Assembly (NCBI RefSeq): GCF_001613005.1
Contig: NZ_BDBN01000086.1
Span: 1 to 42,248 of the forward strand
Direction of reading: 5' to 3'
From: Nocardia nova NBRC 15556
GTDB taxonomy: Bacteria; Actinomycetota; Actinomycetes; Mycobacteriales; Mycobacteriaceae
Length of the DNA stretch: 42,248 bases
Made by a program: the position numbers and the translations under genes. How positions within the stretch are numbered: the first letter of the stretch is position 1; every line of letters begins with the position of its first letter. This document shows positions 1 to 6,608 of this stretch, piece after piece. The notes under the pieces are model-generated. The model was not told the DNA's origin, made no database searches, and saw only the letters and a program-made list of their open reading frames with translations.

Positions 1-194
1 ACCTCGGCCATCTTCTCCAGCCGGCGTTCGGTGCGGCTGACCAGCACCAGATCCGCGCCCATCCGGGCGGCCTCGGCGCCCAGTGCGCGGCCCAGGCCCG
101 GGCCGACACCCGACAGCACGACAACCTTGCCCTCGAGCAGGGGGAGTGGCCGGTACGTATCCGCGGTGGCGATCGGCTGGTCGGTAGTGGACAC
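1..194 (-). CDS. Short-chain dehydrogenase/reductase, N-terminal part (cut by window edge)
   Basis: Only the first 64 or so residues are present; the gene runs off the left edge. The frame opens with GTG, preceded by GAGGAG, and reads as the first beta-alpha-beta unit of a Rossmann fold. The segment EGKVVVLSGVGPGLGRALG has the glycine-rich NAD(P)-binding loop in SDR form. It is followed by AARMGADLVLVSRTERRLE, where an Arg after the second strand is compatible with NADP preference. The family oxidises or reduces alcohol/ketone groups; the substrate cannot be judged from this part. It is transcribed divergently from the TetR gene at 289, and two palindromes lie between them, so it is a likely target of that regulator. 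Confidence 0.85.
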   Translation of the reverse strand, partial: MSTTDQPIATADTYRPLPLLEGKVVVLSGVGPGLGRALGAEAARMGADLVLVSRTERRLEKMAE

Positions 195-215
195 GACTTC
201 TCCTCGGATTCAGCA

Positions 216-254
216 GTTACAGAATGTAACGACTCAGATGTGACAGACTGTAAC
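216..254. promoter_or_regulatory. Paired palindromic operators between SDR and TetR genes
   Basis: Positions 216-230 are a perfect inverted repeat, GTTACA-N3-TGTAAC. Positions 240-254 repeat it with one mismatch (GTGACA-N3-TGTAAC). The centres are 24 bp apart. The pair fills most of the 94-bp gap between the divergent SDR and TetR genes, which is the usual place for TetR autoregulation. The binding protein is inferred from position. Confidence 0.7.
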
Positions 255-288
255 GACTGATGCTCGCGCTGACAAGGACGGTTGTGTC

Positions 289-885
289 GTGAACGCTCGC
301 CATCGACTCGGTCCGCATCGCGATCCGGAGGTGGATCGAGCGGTCCTCGAGGCCGCACGCGAGCTGCTGGTGGAACGCGGCTATGCCGCCGTCTCGATCG
401 ATGCGATCGCCACCCGGGCCGGGGTGAGCCGGCCCGCCATCTACCGGCGCTGGCCGTCGAAGGCGCATCTGATCGCGCGAGCGGTCTTTCCGGATGTGGG
501 CGGCGAGGACGAGGCGAGCGATCTGATCGAGGAGATCCGCACGGTTATCCGGGGCACGATTCACCTCTTCGGGGCCCGGCCCGCGCGCGAGGCGATGCCC
601 GGGTTGATGACCGAGATGCGAGCGGATTCCGGTCTGTACCAGAAACTTTCGGCACGACTGGATACGCCGACCCGGCGCGAACTCGCGCGGTATCTCGATT
701 CCGGGGCCGTGCGTGGCGGAATCGACTCCGACACGGTGCTGGACATGATTGCCGGTGCCGCCTTGTTCGCCATGTGTATCCGGGATATCGACGATACGGA
801 GGGTTTCGCCCGGTCGCTCGAGGAATTGGTCCTCTACGGGCTGGTCGGCGTGCCCGCGAGCGAGGCGGAGGAACCGCGGGCGTAG
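289..885 (+). CDS. TetR/AcrR family transcriptional regulator
   Basis: A 198-residue protein with a typical TetR N-terminal helix-turn-helix at about residues 14-60. The recognition segment includes GVSRPAIYRRWPSKAHLI, and a variable alpha-helical ligand-binding half follows. The start is GTG at 289; no better start is in frame. The gene is divergent from an SDR gene and faces two copies of a GTTACA/TGTAAC palindrome, so it probably represses both itself and the SDR. The ligand is unknown. The segment IYRRWPSKAHL is common in actinobacterial TetR proteins that control dehydrogenase or efflux genes. Confidence 0.9.
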   Translation: MNARHRLGPHRDPEVDRAVLEAARELLVERGYAAVSIDAIATRAGVSRPAIYRRWPSKAHLIARAVFPDVGGEDEASDLIEEIRTVIRGTIHLFGARPAREAMPGLMTEMRADSGLYQKLSARLDTPTRRELARYLDSGAVRGGIDSDTVLDMIAGAALFAMCIRDIDDTEGFARSLEELVLYGLVGVPASEAEEPRA

Positions 886-960
886 GCGGGTGAAATCCGG
901 TTGCCGGGAAATCTGACGGCCGGATTCCGGCGACGGACCGGTTTTGGCAGAGTGGACGCC

Positions 961-1698
961 GTGAATTCCTCGGATTCGAAATACACCCCGCGACCGATGT
1001 CGAACCGCACCACCTACGCACTGGGTGCGGTGGCTCTGGTCGTGGTCGCGGTGATCGTGGTGCTCGTCGTGCGCTGGAACAGCGACCATGGTCTGACGGT
1101 GCAGGAGGACGGTTACGGCGCCGCGCACGATCCGGCGGTCCAGGCACTACTGGATTCCGACGGCGCGATCGTGCTCGGTAAGACTTCGGCCGCGAAGACC
1201 ATCGATATGTTCGAGGATCCGATGTGCCCGTCCTGCGGGGCGCTCGAGCATTACTACGGACAGCAGATCGCCAAAGCGATCGACCAGGGAAAGCTCGCGG
1301 TGCGCTATCGGTTCGTGAACTTCCTGGATCCCAAGTCCAGCAGTAAGGACTATTCGACCCGCGCGGTGGCCGCGAGCGAATGTGTGGCCGATGCCGGTGA
1401 CGGACCGGTGTTTTCGAAGTTCCACATGGCGCTGTTCACCACGAAGCAGCCCAGTGAGGATGGCGGCAATCTGACCAACGATGAATTGGCCGCGATCGCC
1501 AAGGATTCCGGTGCGTCAGCGGAGGTGCAGTCCTGTATCGCCAAGGGCGACCGGGTGGATTCCGCGCGCAACCACGCCCAGTCGTCGCTGGCGGCGTTGA
1601 AGGATGCGGTCGGTCAGGTGCAGACACCCACCGTGCTCGACGGCGGTAAGAATGTCGATGTGGAAAATTCGGATTGGGTCACCAAGCTCGTGAGCTGA
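961..1698 (+). CDS. Membrane-anchored DsbA-like thioredoxin-fold protein
   Basis: A 245-residue protein with a short cytoplasmic N-terminus, one membrane segment at about residues 20-39 and an extracytoplasmic DsbA-type domain. The redox motif is C89-P-S-C92 in the context FEDPMCPSCGALE. A cis-proline-like QTPTVLDGG segment near the C-terminus completes the thioredoxin active site. The family makes or isomerises disulfide bonds in exported proteins, and mycobacterial membrane-tethered DsbA homologues have this architecture. I chose GTG at 961 because it gives a normal N-in anchor; ATG at 997 is an alternative, and a TTG further upstream only adds an arginine-rich extension. The gene stands alone and converges with the small gene at 2020. 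Confidence 0.85.
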   Translation: MNSSDSKYTPRPMSNRTTYALGAVALVVVAVIVVLVVRWNSDHGLTVQEDGYGAAHDPAVQALLDSDGAIVLGKTSAAKTIDMFEDPMCPSCGALEHYYGQQIAKAIDQGKLAVRYRFVNFLDPKSSSKDYSTRAVAASECVADAGDGPVFSKFHMALFTTKQPSEDGGNLTNDELAAIAKDSGASAEVQSCIAKGDRVDSARNHAQSSLAALKDAVGQVQTPTVLDGGKNVDVENSDWVTKLVS

Positions 1699-1734
1699 TC
1701 GCAGTCGCGCGGCGATGTCGCGCTGGTCGAGGTC

Positions 1735-1769
1735 CCGGCCCGGACGGTATCCCCAACCGCCCGGGCCGG
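1735..1769. terminator. Possible bidirectional hairpin terminator
   Basis: The 9-bp arms CCGGCCCGG (1735-1743) and CCGGGCCGG (1761-1769) are separated by 17 nt between two converging genes. There is no U-tract, which is common in this group, so the terminator role rests on position. Confidence 0.4.
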
Positions 1770-1786
1770 AGTCGTAGAGCCGGCGT

Positions 1787-2020
1787 TCAACAGATTTCGT
1801 CGTCGCCGAGCAGCACCTCGTAGATGCGATTGCGGGCGTCCGCGATCGCGTTCACGGTGTCACGCAATTGTCCCGCCATGGCGGCATATCCGGCGCCCGC
1901 GGCCGTCCGGTCGAGTTCGGATTCCAGCCGGAGCCGCAACTTCTCGAGCGCGGCGATCCGTTCCCGTTCCACACCGGCGTCGATAACGGTCGGCGCGGGT
2001 GGACGATCCTGGCAAGTCAT
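1787..2020 (-). CDS. Small hypothetical protein, predicted coiled coil
   Basis: A 77-residue protein I do not recognise. The middle and C-terminal part is almost continuously helical with heptad-like spacing (ERIAALEKLRLRLESELD, then a second helix with LRDTVNAIADARNRI), suggesting a short helical hairpin or coiled-coil dimer. The end is acidic (LLGDDEIC) and includes a terminal Cys. The start is ATG at 2020; a GGAGG lies about 14 nt upstream, which is farther than usual. It sits 58 bp downstream of the DUF222/HNH gene on the same strand, so the two may share a transcript and LexA control. Codon use looks native. Confidence 0.6.
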   Translation of the reverse strand: MTCQDRPPAPTVIDAGVERERIAALEKLRLRLESELDRTAAGAGYAAMAGQLRDTVNAIADARNRIYEVLLGDDEIC

Positions 2021-2078
2021 GGTGTTCGCGGTGTCCTCCGATCACTGGGGTGGGCAGTAGTAGTGGAACGAAAGTTGT

Positions 2079-3512
2079 TCAGCGGCGGTAACTTTCACCG
2101 GACAGGAGACAGTCCTCCGGAGTGCCCTCCGCGAGTCGTCGATGCACCAGAGCGTGTTCTCCGATCGGGTAGGCCGGGTCGAGTGTCGAAACAGGCGCTG
2201 CTGCAACGGATGTGGTGACCGGGCCGGAACCGACGACGGGCGTTTCGGAATCCCGGTGCGGAAACAGATAACGGCCTATCTCGTCGACCGTGGTGTGCAC
2301 ATCCCCGGTCGGGCTCGTCCACCGCAGCCGGTCCGCATCGAGCCGCCGCACCTCCCAGCGAGTCTTGTGCTGCACGGTGAGCAGCGCCAAGCGGGAATGA
2401 TGGGGACACAACGTGAACCGTCCGGGGGCGCCACGCCGATGTCTCGAGCCGTGGACGGTATCGCCGGACCGATCCACATCGGTAATGCCCGTGCTCCCCT
2501 CCGGCACGGGCATATCGGTTGCCACCGCGGGCATTACGCAGCCCGGGAATGCGCACAGTCCGTCGATTCGGAGGGCGGATTCGGCGATGGTGACCGATTC
2601 ACCCCGTTCGGCGATCCGCCGAGCAAGTTCCGCGTCGATCGGCCCGTAGCCCGCCAGATAGGCGGGCTCCTCGCTCTCCCCGCTCAGGGCTTCGGCGCTG
2701 ACACCGACCTGGATCAGCGGGCGGCGAGTCCGGGCTCGCCCGGACCTGCGTGGGACATTCGATGCGGATGATTCGGAACCTGTTGCGGTGCAGCGCTTTC
2801 CCCGTCCGCAGGCGCAATCGAGTCGCTCCGCGCCCTCGGCGAGGGCGACGAGTGCGTCCGCGCGGCGTTGCGGCATGGTGCGCGGGTCCTCGGAGCAGAC
2901 CTCGTATGCCATGTCCCGCAGTCGCATCGCGACCGTTTGGGCCCCGTCCGCGGGCAGCAGCCCCGCCACGACCGCCGCGCCGTCCTGGACCGCGGTCAGG
3001 CGGATATCGCGGCAGTCCTCGCGCTGTTCCCGCCGGCGCTGCTCGCCGGGGCCGTCCACCCGGCTCAACCAGCGACGTGCGGTCTGCCGCAGCCGGGCCG
3101 GTGTGGTTCGTGCCGCGGCCTCGACCAGCGGAACTTCCACATCGGCGAGTAGATCGCTGGACAGTCCGCGGACGTTGTCGACGATCACCTGCACCCGCGA
3201 CAGATCGATGCGGCCCGATCCGAACGCCTCCCGGGTATGCGGCAAGGTGTCCAGCGCCAGCCCGATATCGATCAGTGCGGCCGCGACCTGCTCGGATATC
3301 TGTACCGCCGTCGAGACCTCCGCGGCGGCGAACTCTCCCGCCCGCACCCCGCCCGGTCCGGGCGCGGCGTTGCCGGCGCGATGCCGCCGATACAACTCGC
3401 GCACCGCCCGCACCTCCGCCGCCTGTGCGAATGCCGCCGCCCCATGTGCCCGTCGCAGCGCATCGACCAGCCCCTCGTCGCTCATCGCCTGAAGCTCTCT
3501 GCCATCGAACAT
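2079..3512 (-). CDS. DUF222/HNH (13E12 repeat family) protein with an altered HNH motif
   Basis: A 477-residue protein of the actinobacterial 13E12 family: a DUF222 helical domain over about the first 250 residues, then a C-terminal HNH-like zinc segment (CAFPGCVMPAV ... LCPHHSRLALL ... KTRW). Family members normally carry an Asp-x-Asp-His box shortly after the CxxPGC pair. Here that place reads VATDMPVPEG, so the expected catalytic His is not where it should be, although the paired Cys and the CPHH segment remain. The protein may bind DNA or metal without cleaving. The start ATG at 3512 lies inside a LexA-type SOS box, which supports both the start and damage-inducible expression. Similar 13E12 genes in M. 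tuberculosis are known LexA targets. Confidence 0.85.
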   Translation of the reverse strand: MFDGRELQAMSDEGLVDALRRAHGAAAFAQAAEVRAVRELYRRHRAGNAAPGPGGVRAGEFAAAEVSTAVQISEQVAAALIDIGLALDTLPHTREAFGSGRIDLSRVQVIVDNVRGLSSDLLADVEVPLVEAAARTTPARLRQTARRWLSRVDGPGEQRRREQREDCRDIRLTAVQDGAAVVAGLLPADGAQTVAMRLRDMAYEVCSEDPRTMPQRRADALVALAEGAERLDCACGRGKRCTATGSESSASNVPRRSGRARTRRPLIQVGVSAEALSGESEEPAYLAGYGPIDAELARRIAERGESVTIAESALRIDGLCAFPGCVMPAVATDMPVPEGSTGITDVDRSGDTVHGSRHRRGAPGRFTLCPHHSRLALLTVQHKTRWEVRRLDADRLRWTSPTGDVHTTVDEIGRYLFPHRDSETPVVGSGPVTTSVAAAPVSTLDPAYPIGEHALVHRRLAEGTPEDCLLSGESYRR

Positions 3513-3545
3513 GTGTTCGAGTCTATCGTTCGAACGTGTGTTCCA
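3505..3545 (-). promoter_or_regulatory. Two LexA-type SOS boxes upstream of the DUF222/HNH gene
   Basis: Positions 3505-3520 match the mycobacterial SOS box TCGAAC-N4-GTTCGA exactly and overlap the start codon of the minus-strand gene. Positions 3530-3545 carry a second copy with one mismatch (TCGAAC-N4-GTTCCA), 25 bp away on centre. Both lie where LexA would block transcription of the DUF222/HNH gene. Confidence 0.8.
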
Positions 3546-3637
3546 CCACCCCTGTACGCAGGCGATTTGGTACGCCGAGTCCAGGTGGTGTAACTTCTTT
3601 CAAGCACGCGGGGAACACCCCCGAGGTGCGAAAACCT

Positions 3638-3710
3638 GGGGCTATGGCGCAGCTGGTAGCGCACCACACTGGCAGTGTGGGGGTCAGGGGTTCGAGTCCC
3701 CTTAGCTCCA
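3638..3710 (+). tRNA. tRNA-Ala (anticodon GGC)
   Basis: A full cloverleaf can be drawn. The acceptor is GGGGCTA/TAGCTCC with one G-U pair and discriminator A. The D-stem is GCGC/GCGC. The anticodon stem is CCACA/TGTGG around the loop CTGGCAG, giving anticodon GGC (alanine). The T-stem is AGGGG/CCCCT around TTCGAGT. The 3' CCA is not encoded beyond the first bases. A strong hairpin follows at once. Confidence 0.96.
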
Positions 3711-3715
3711 CTCAT

Positions 3716-3752
3716 CTGTGGGCCAGGATGGAATTTCCATCCTGGCCCACAG
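3716..3752 (+). terminator. Perfect hairpin terminator of the tRNA gene
   Basis: An 18-bp perfect inverted repeat (3716-3733 with 3735-3752) with only one unpaired central base, starting 5 nt after the tRNA end. In RNA the central A-T pairs will open to form the loop. There is only a short T-run after it (CGTTTCC). Confidence 0.75.
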
Positions 3753-4128
3753 TCGTTTCCGGGTGCTGAATCCTCCGGGGCATCGGTCGGTTCCGTTCTC
3801 GCCCTGCGATGCCCCTCTCTCTATGTGCCCTCTCTATGTGCCGTTGACGTCGCCCCCGATTCCGTGGTCGCGCATTGGTTGCTCGGCCGGCTCCGGGGCG
3901 CGCGATGGCGGTCGCTCACCTGCTGTGCCGGACCGGTTCTCGACTCCCCGCCCATGGCTTCTGTGCCGCCACTAAGTTGCTCGCCATTCTTCGTCGAAAC
4001 TGTAGACATCCCTGGGCTTAGTTATGTATGTTAATCAATATTCTGAGCTGCCAAGAGGTGGGCCCGACCGTTGGGCCCGCACTGCTCGCGGCAGCCGCCC
4101 GCTCACCGTGGAGACGGAGGCTTCGACG
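3753..4128. other. Gene-free stretch between tRNA terminator and a 24-codon ORF
   Basis: I see no convincing protein gene here. It holds a short imperfect tandem repeat of CCTCTCTATGTG (about 3812-3842). A promoter-like pair follows: TAGACA at 4003-4008, an 18-nt spacer and TATGTT at 4027-4032. A GGGCCC repeat lies near 4060-4078. The promoter-like pair would serve the small ORF at 4129. Confidence 0.4.
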
Positions 4129-4203
4129 ATGAACCCCTATGTCCTGATTCAGAATCTGCTCAATCAGCTCGATCTCGGGTCCGCGGGGATCAGCGCCCAG
4201 TAG
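4129..4203 (+). CDS. Tiny ORF of 24 residues with strong ribosome site
   Basis: ATG at 4129 is preceded by GGAGACGGAGG with an 8-nt gap, the best-looking ribosome site in the neighbourhood. The predicted peptide is MNPYVLIQNLLNQLDLG followed by SAGISAQ and a TAG stop: a short amphipathic helix with a polar tail. A promoter-like pair lies about 100 bp upstream. Its end overlaps the 3' end of the convergent TetR gene by 14 bp. I do not recognise the peptide. It could be a regulatory or membrane-active small protein, or a leader for antisense transcription into the regulator gene. Confidence 0.45.
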   Translation: MNPYVLIQNLLNQLDLGSAGISAQ

Positions 4204-4894
4204 CGGGCGCATCCGCGCCGGAGTCGCGTGGCGGCTCGAGCATCGGCACGAGAAAGTGTCGGGCCAGGGCCGCCACCTGCTCGTCGTCGTCGAGATCGAT
4301 GACCTGGCTGGGAAGCGCGAGATAGGAGGCGGAGATCCGGACCATCAACTCGGCCACCAGATCGACGTCGACCTCCCGCGCCACGTGGCCGGCGCGCTGC
4401 TCGCGGCGGAGCTGGTCGGCCACGAACCGGCGCACCATGGCGACGGTGTGGCCCTGATCGCCGATCATGGATCCGAGCAGCATGTCGGGTTCGGCGGCGA
4501 GCAGGCCACCGATGATCGGGTTCTCGCGGATCGCCCGCAATGAACTGACGAAACCGAGGACGACCCGGTCGGCGGCGGTGCGCGCGTGCCGGATGTCGAC
4601 CAGGAAGCGGTCGAACCAGCGCCGATATTCGCGCACGATCACCTGCTCGACCAGGGCGTCCTTCGTCGCGAAACGACGGTAGACGGTGATGCGGGAAACG
4701 TTCGCCCGCCGGGCCACGTCATCCATCGTCGAGCGGCGAACGCCGAGGGCACCGAACTGTTCGACCGCCGCGTCGAGGATGCGCGCGCGGATGTCGTCGC
4801 CCTCGTCGACCTGGTCGACCGCATCCGTATAGGCGCGTTCGAGTGGTGACGTGCCGTTTCCTGAACCCTTCGAGGGCGGTGATCCCAACTTCAC
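4190..4894 (-). CDS. TetR family regulator, probable repressor of lcp (LcpR-like)
   Basis: A 234-residue TetR protein. After a polar 33-residue lead, the helix-turn-helix is at about residues 34-80 (RILDAAVEQFGALGVRRST, SRITVYRRFATKDALV), followed by a helical effector domain. GTG at 4894 has GAGAGGAC just upstream. The gene is divergent from lcp, and a 29-bp palindrome lies between them next to the lcp start. In rubber-degrading Gordonia, a TetR protein (LcpR) is described beside lcp and represses it in the absence of poly(cis-isoprene). This arrangement is the same, so I infer that function; the natural inducer would be a rubber-degradation product. Confidence 0.85.
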   Translation of the reverse strand: MKLGSPPSKGSGNGTSPLERAYTDAVDQVDEGDDIRARILDAAVEQFGALGVRRSTMDDVARRANVSRITVYRRFATKDALVEQVIVREYRRWFDRFLVDIRHARTAADRVVLGFVSSLRAIRENPIIGGLLAAEPDMLLGSMIGDQGHTVAMVRRFVADQLRREQRAGHVAREVDVDLVAELMVRISASYLALPSQVIDLDDDEQVAALARHFLVPMLEPPRDSGADAPATGR

Positions 4895-4975
4895 GGTGTC
4901 CTCTCACGCGTTTCGTTTCGAAAATCCTGACAACTTCTTGTGATCGCGGCCACGGTGTGGTCTCATCAAGATACT

Positions 4976-5004
4976 CAGATACAGAGTGTGTATCTCTGTA
5001 TCTG
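4976..5004. promoter_or_regulatory. Palindromic operator between lcpR-like gene and lcp
   Basis: The arms CAGATACAGAG (4976-4986) and CTCTGTATCTG (4994-5004) are an exact 11-bp inverted repeat around a 7-nt spacer. A further GATAC half-site lies just upstream. The site is 25 bp before the lcp start codon, placed to block lcp transcription, and is the natural binding site for the adjacent TetR protein. Confidence 0.75.
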
Positions 5005-5029
5005 CTTCTCAATGAAGAGGGACAATAGC

Positions 5030-6253
5030 ATGGACGGACTGGGTCTCAGCAGGCGCGACGCCCTGCGAGCAGGCGGTGGATTACTCGGTGCGGCGGGGGC
5101 GCTCGCACTCGGCGCGCGAACGGCGCGCGCGGATCCATGGACGTGGTCGCCGAGCGGTTCCGTGGTCGGCAGCGGCGGCGGGGCGGACCCGCTGACGATG
5201 TGGGATCCGGAGGCCGATCCGGTGATCGCCGACGTCATGGACCACGAGGACATCCCGCGGATCAACAATCTGCTCCGCACCTGGGTGCGCAACGAGCAGC
5301 CCATTCCCGAGGGCTTGCCGAAGAATATGCGCGACTTCATGGAGTACGCGCGGCAGCTGCCGTCGTGGGCGGACGAGGCCAAGATGGCGGCCGGCTTCGA
5401 ATTCAACAAGAAGCGGGGAACCTATCTGGGCGTGCTCTACGCCTTCGCCAGCGGCATGATGGCGAACGTCATTCCGCACGAGGCGCGCGCGGTGTACTAC
5501 TCGCGGGGCGGCTCGCATCTGAAGGACCGCATCGCCAAGACCGCGAAATTCGGCTACGACATCGGCACGGTCAACGCCTACCAGCCGGGCGGCGAAATGA
5601 TCGTGACCTGCGTCAAGACTCGTATCATTCATGCCGCGGTCCGGCATCTGCTGCCGCAGTCGCCGCATTGGCCGACCGAACATATCCCGATCAGCCAGGA
5701 CGACAAGATGGTCACCTGGCACAGCCTCGCCACGACCATCATGCGGACCTTCCGGGCCTGGAATCTGCAGATTCCGCAGGTCGAATCGGAGGGCTACCTG
5801 CATACCTGGCAGCTGGCCGGCCACTTCCTCGGCATTCGCGACGAATACATTCCCGCGACGTGGGAGCAGGCCGATGCTCAGGCCAAGCAGCAACTGGACC
5901 CGATCATCGAAGCGACGCCGGAGGGGATCGAGCTCGCGCACAACCTCATGGACCTGGGCTTCGACCTCGATCTGACGCTGCTCAGCAAGCCGATTCTGGG
6001 CGCGTTCACCCGATTCATCCTGGGCGACAAGATCGCCGACGATCTGCGGATCGCGCGGGAACCGGTGTGGGATCCGCTGCTGAAGTTCAGTTGGGGCCCG
6101 TTCGTCGCCGTGCGCGAGGGCGTGATGGGCGTGATCCCGCCGACCGCGGACGCGACCTGGCTGTTCGACGAATTCCTGCGGCAGTTCGTGCTGTGGTACA
6201 TGGCCGAACTGCGGATGCCGCTCAGCATCGAGATCCCGCAGACCAACAGGTGA
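5030..6253 (+). CDS. lcp: Latex clearing protein (rubber oxygenase, DUF2236, haem b)
   Basis: A 407-residue exported enzyme. The N-terminus has a twin-arginine signal (LSRRDALRAGG, hydrophobic run, ARA cleavage before DPWT, about residue 34). The mature part is the DUF2236 fold. Residues known in the Streptomyces K30 enzyme line up with a constant +3 offset: E151, R167, K170, T171, R198, H201 (axial haem ligand, in KTRIIHAAVRHL) and R205. Lcp cleaves poly(cis-1,4-isoprene) with O2 outside the cell to oligomers with aldehyde and keto ends. ATG at 5030 has GAAGAGGG 8 nt upstream. A palindromic operator and a divergent TetR gene indicate rubber-linked induction. Unlike Streptomyces K30, no oxiA/oxiB follows; redox genes do, after 52 bp. 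Confidence 0.93.
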   Translation: MDGLGLSRRDALRAGGGLLGAAGALALGARTARADPWTWSPSGSVVGSGGGADPLTMWDPEADPVIADVMDHEDIPRINNLLRTWVRNEQPIPEGLPKNMRDFMEYARQLPSWADEAKMAAGFEFNKKRGTYLGVLYAFASGMMANVIPHEARAVYYSRGGSHLKDRIAKTAKFGYDIGTVNAYQPGGEMIVTCVKTRIIHAAVRHLLPQSPHWPTEHIPISQDDKMVTWHSLATTIMRTFRAWNLQIPQVESEGYLHTWQLAGHFLGIRDEYIPATWEQADAQAKQQLDPIIEATPEGIELAHNLMDLGFDLDLTLLSKPILGAFTRFILGDKIADDLRIAREPVWDPLLKFSWGPFVAVREGVMGVIPPTADATWLFDEFLRQFVLWYMAELRMPLSIEIPQTNR

Positions 6254-6305
6254 TTCGCCGACTTCGCGGGCGACAAGCGATACCGGAGGCGAAGGTGGAA
6301 CAGAA

Positions 6306-6608
6306 ATGACAACGAATCCGAATCTCTCACGTATCCGGCGCGGCGCAACCGGAATATTCGTCGCCGCGACGGTCGCCGTCGGTGGACTCGCCGTGGAACT
6401 GGCGGTGCAGGGCGGCACCATCGGCCATGCGGCGAAACCCGCGGGAACCGTGGAACGGGTGCCCGTGGACGTGCGGACGGCCGATCCGGTCTCGGCGCCG
6501 ACTTCTCCTGCGCCGCAACCGGAAAGCGGCCGGCCGGGGGAGTGGACGCCCACGCCGCCGGTGCAGCATTCCGACAGCGATCCGCACGAGCACACCGCCG
6601 GGTCATGA
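6306..6608 (+). CDS. Small single-pass membrane protein of the lcp cluster
   Basis: A 100-residue protein: a basic N-terminus, one membrane segment at about residues 16-36, then an extracytoplasmic tail rich in Pro, Ser, Asp and His ending in HSDSDPHEHTAGS. It has no Cys and no recognisable FMN-binding domain, so it is not an obvious flavinylation target. The His/Asp-rich tail could bind metal. The stop overlaps the start of the ApbE-like gene (ATGA), which implies co-translation with the redox genes, and the gene begins 52 bp after lcp. It may tether or organise the following membrane complex; this is inference, and I do not recognise a family. Confidence 0.7.
   Translation: MTTNPNLSRIRRGATGIFVAATVAVGGLAVELAVQGGTIGHAAKPAGTVERVPVDVRTADPVSAPTSPAPQPESGRPGEWTPTPPVQHSDSDPHEHTAGS

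Noticed and set aside
3638..3752. tRNA-Ala as a possible integration site for a mobile element.
   Set aside because: I see no integrase, no second copy of the tRNA 3' end in the window and no island-like composition next to it; the hairpin after it is a normal terminator.
3812..3842. Tandem CCTCTCTATGTG-like repeats near the tRNA.
   Set aside because: There are only two imperfect copies with no flanking structure; too little to call a functional repeat or CRISPR.
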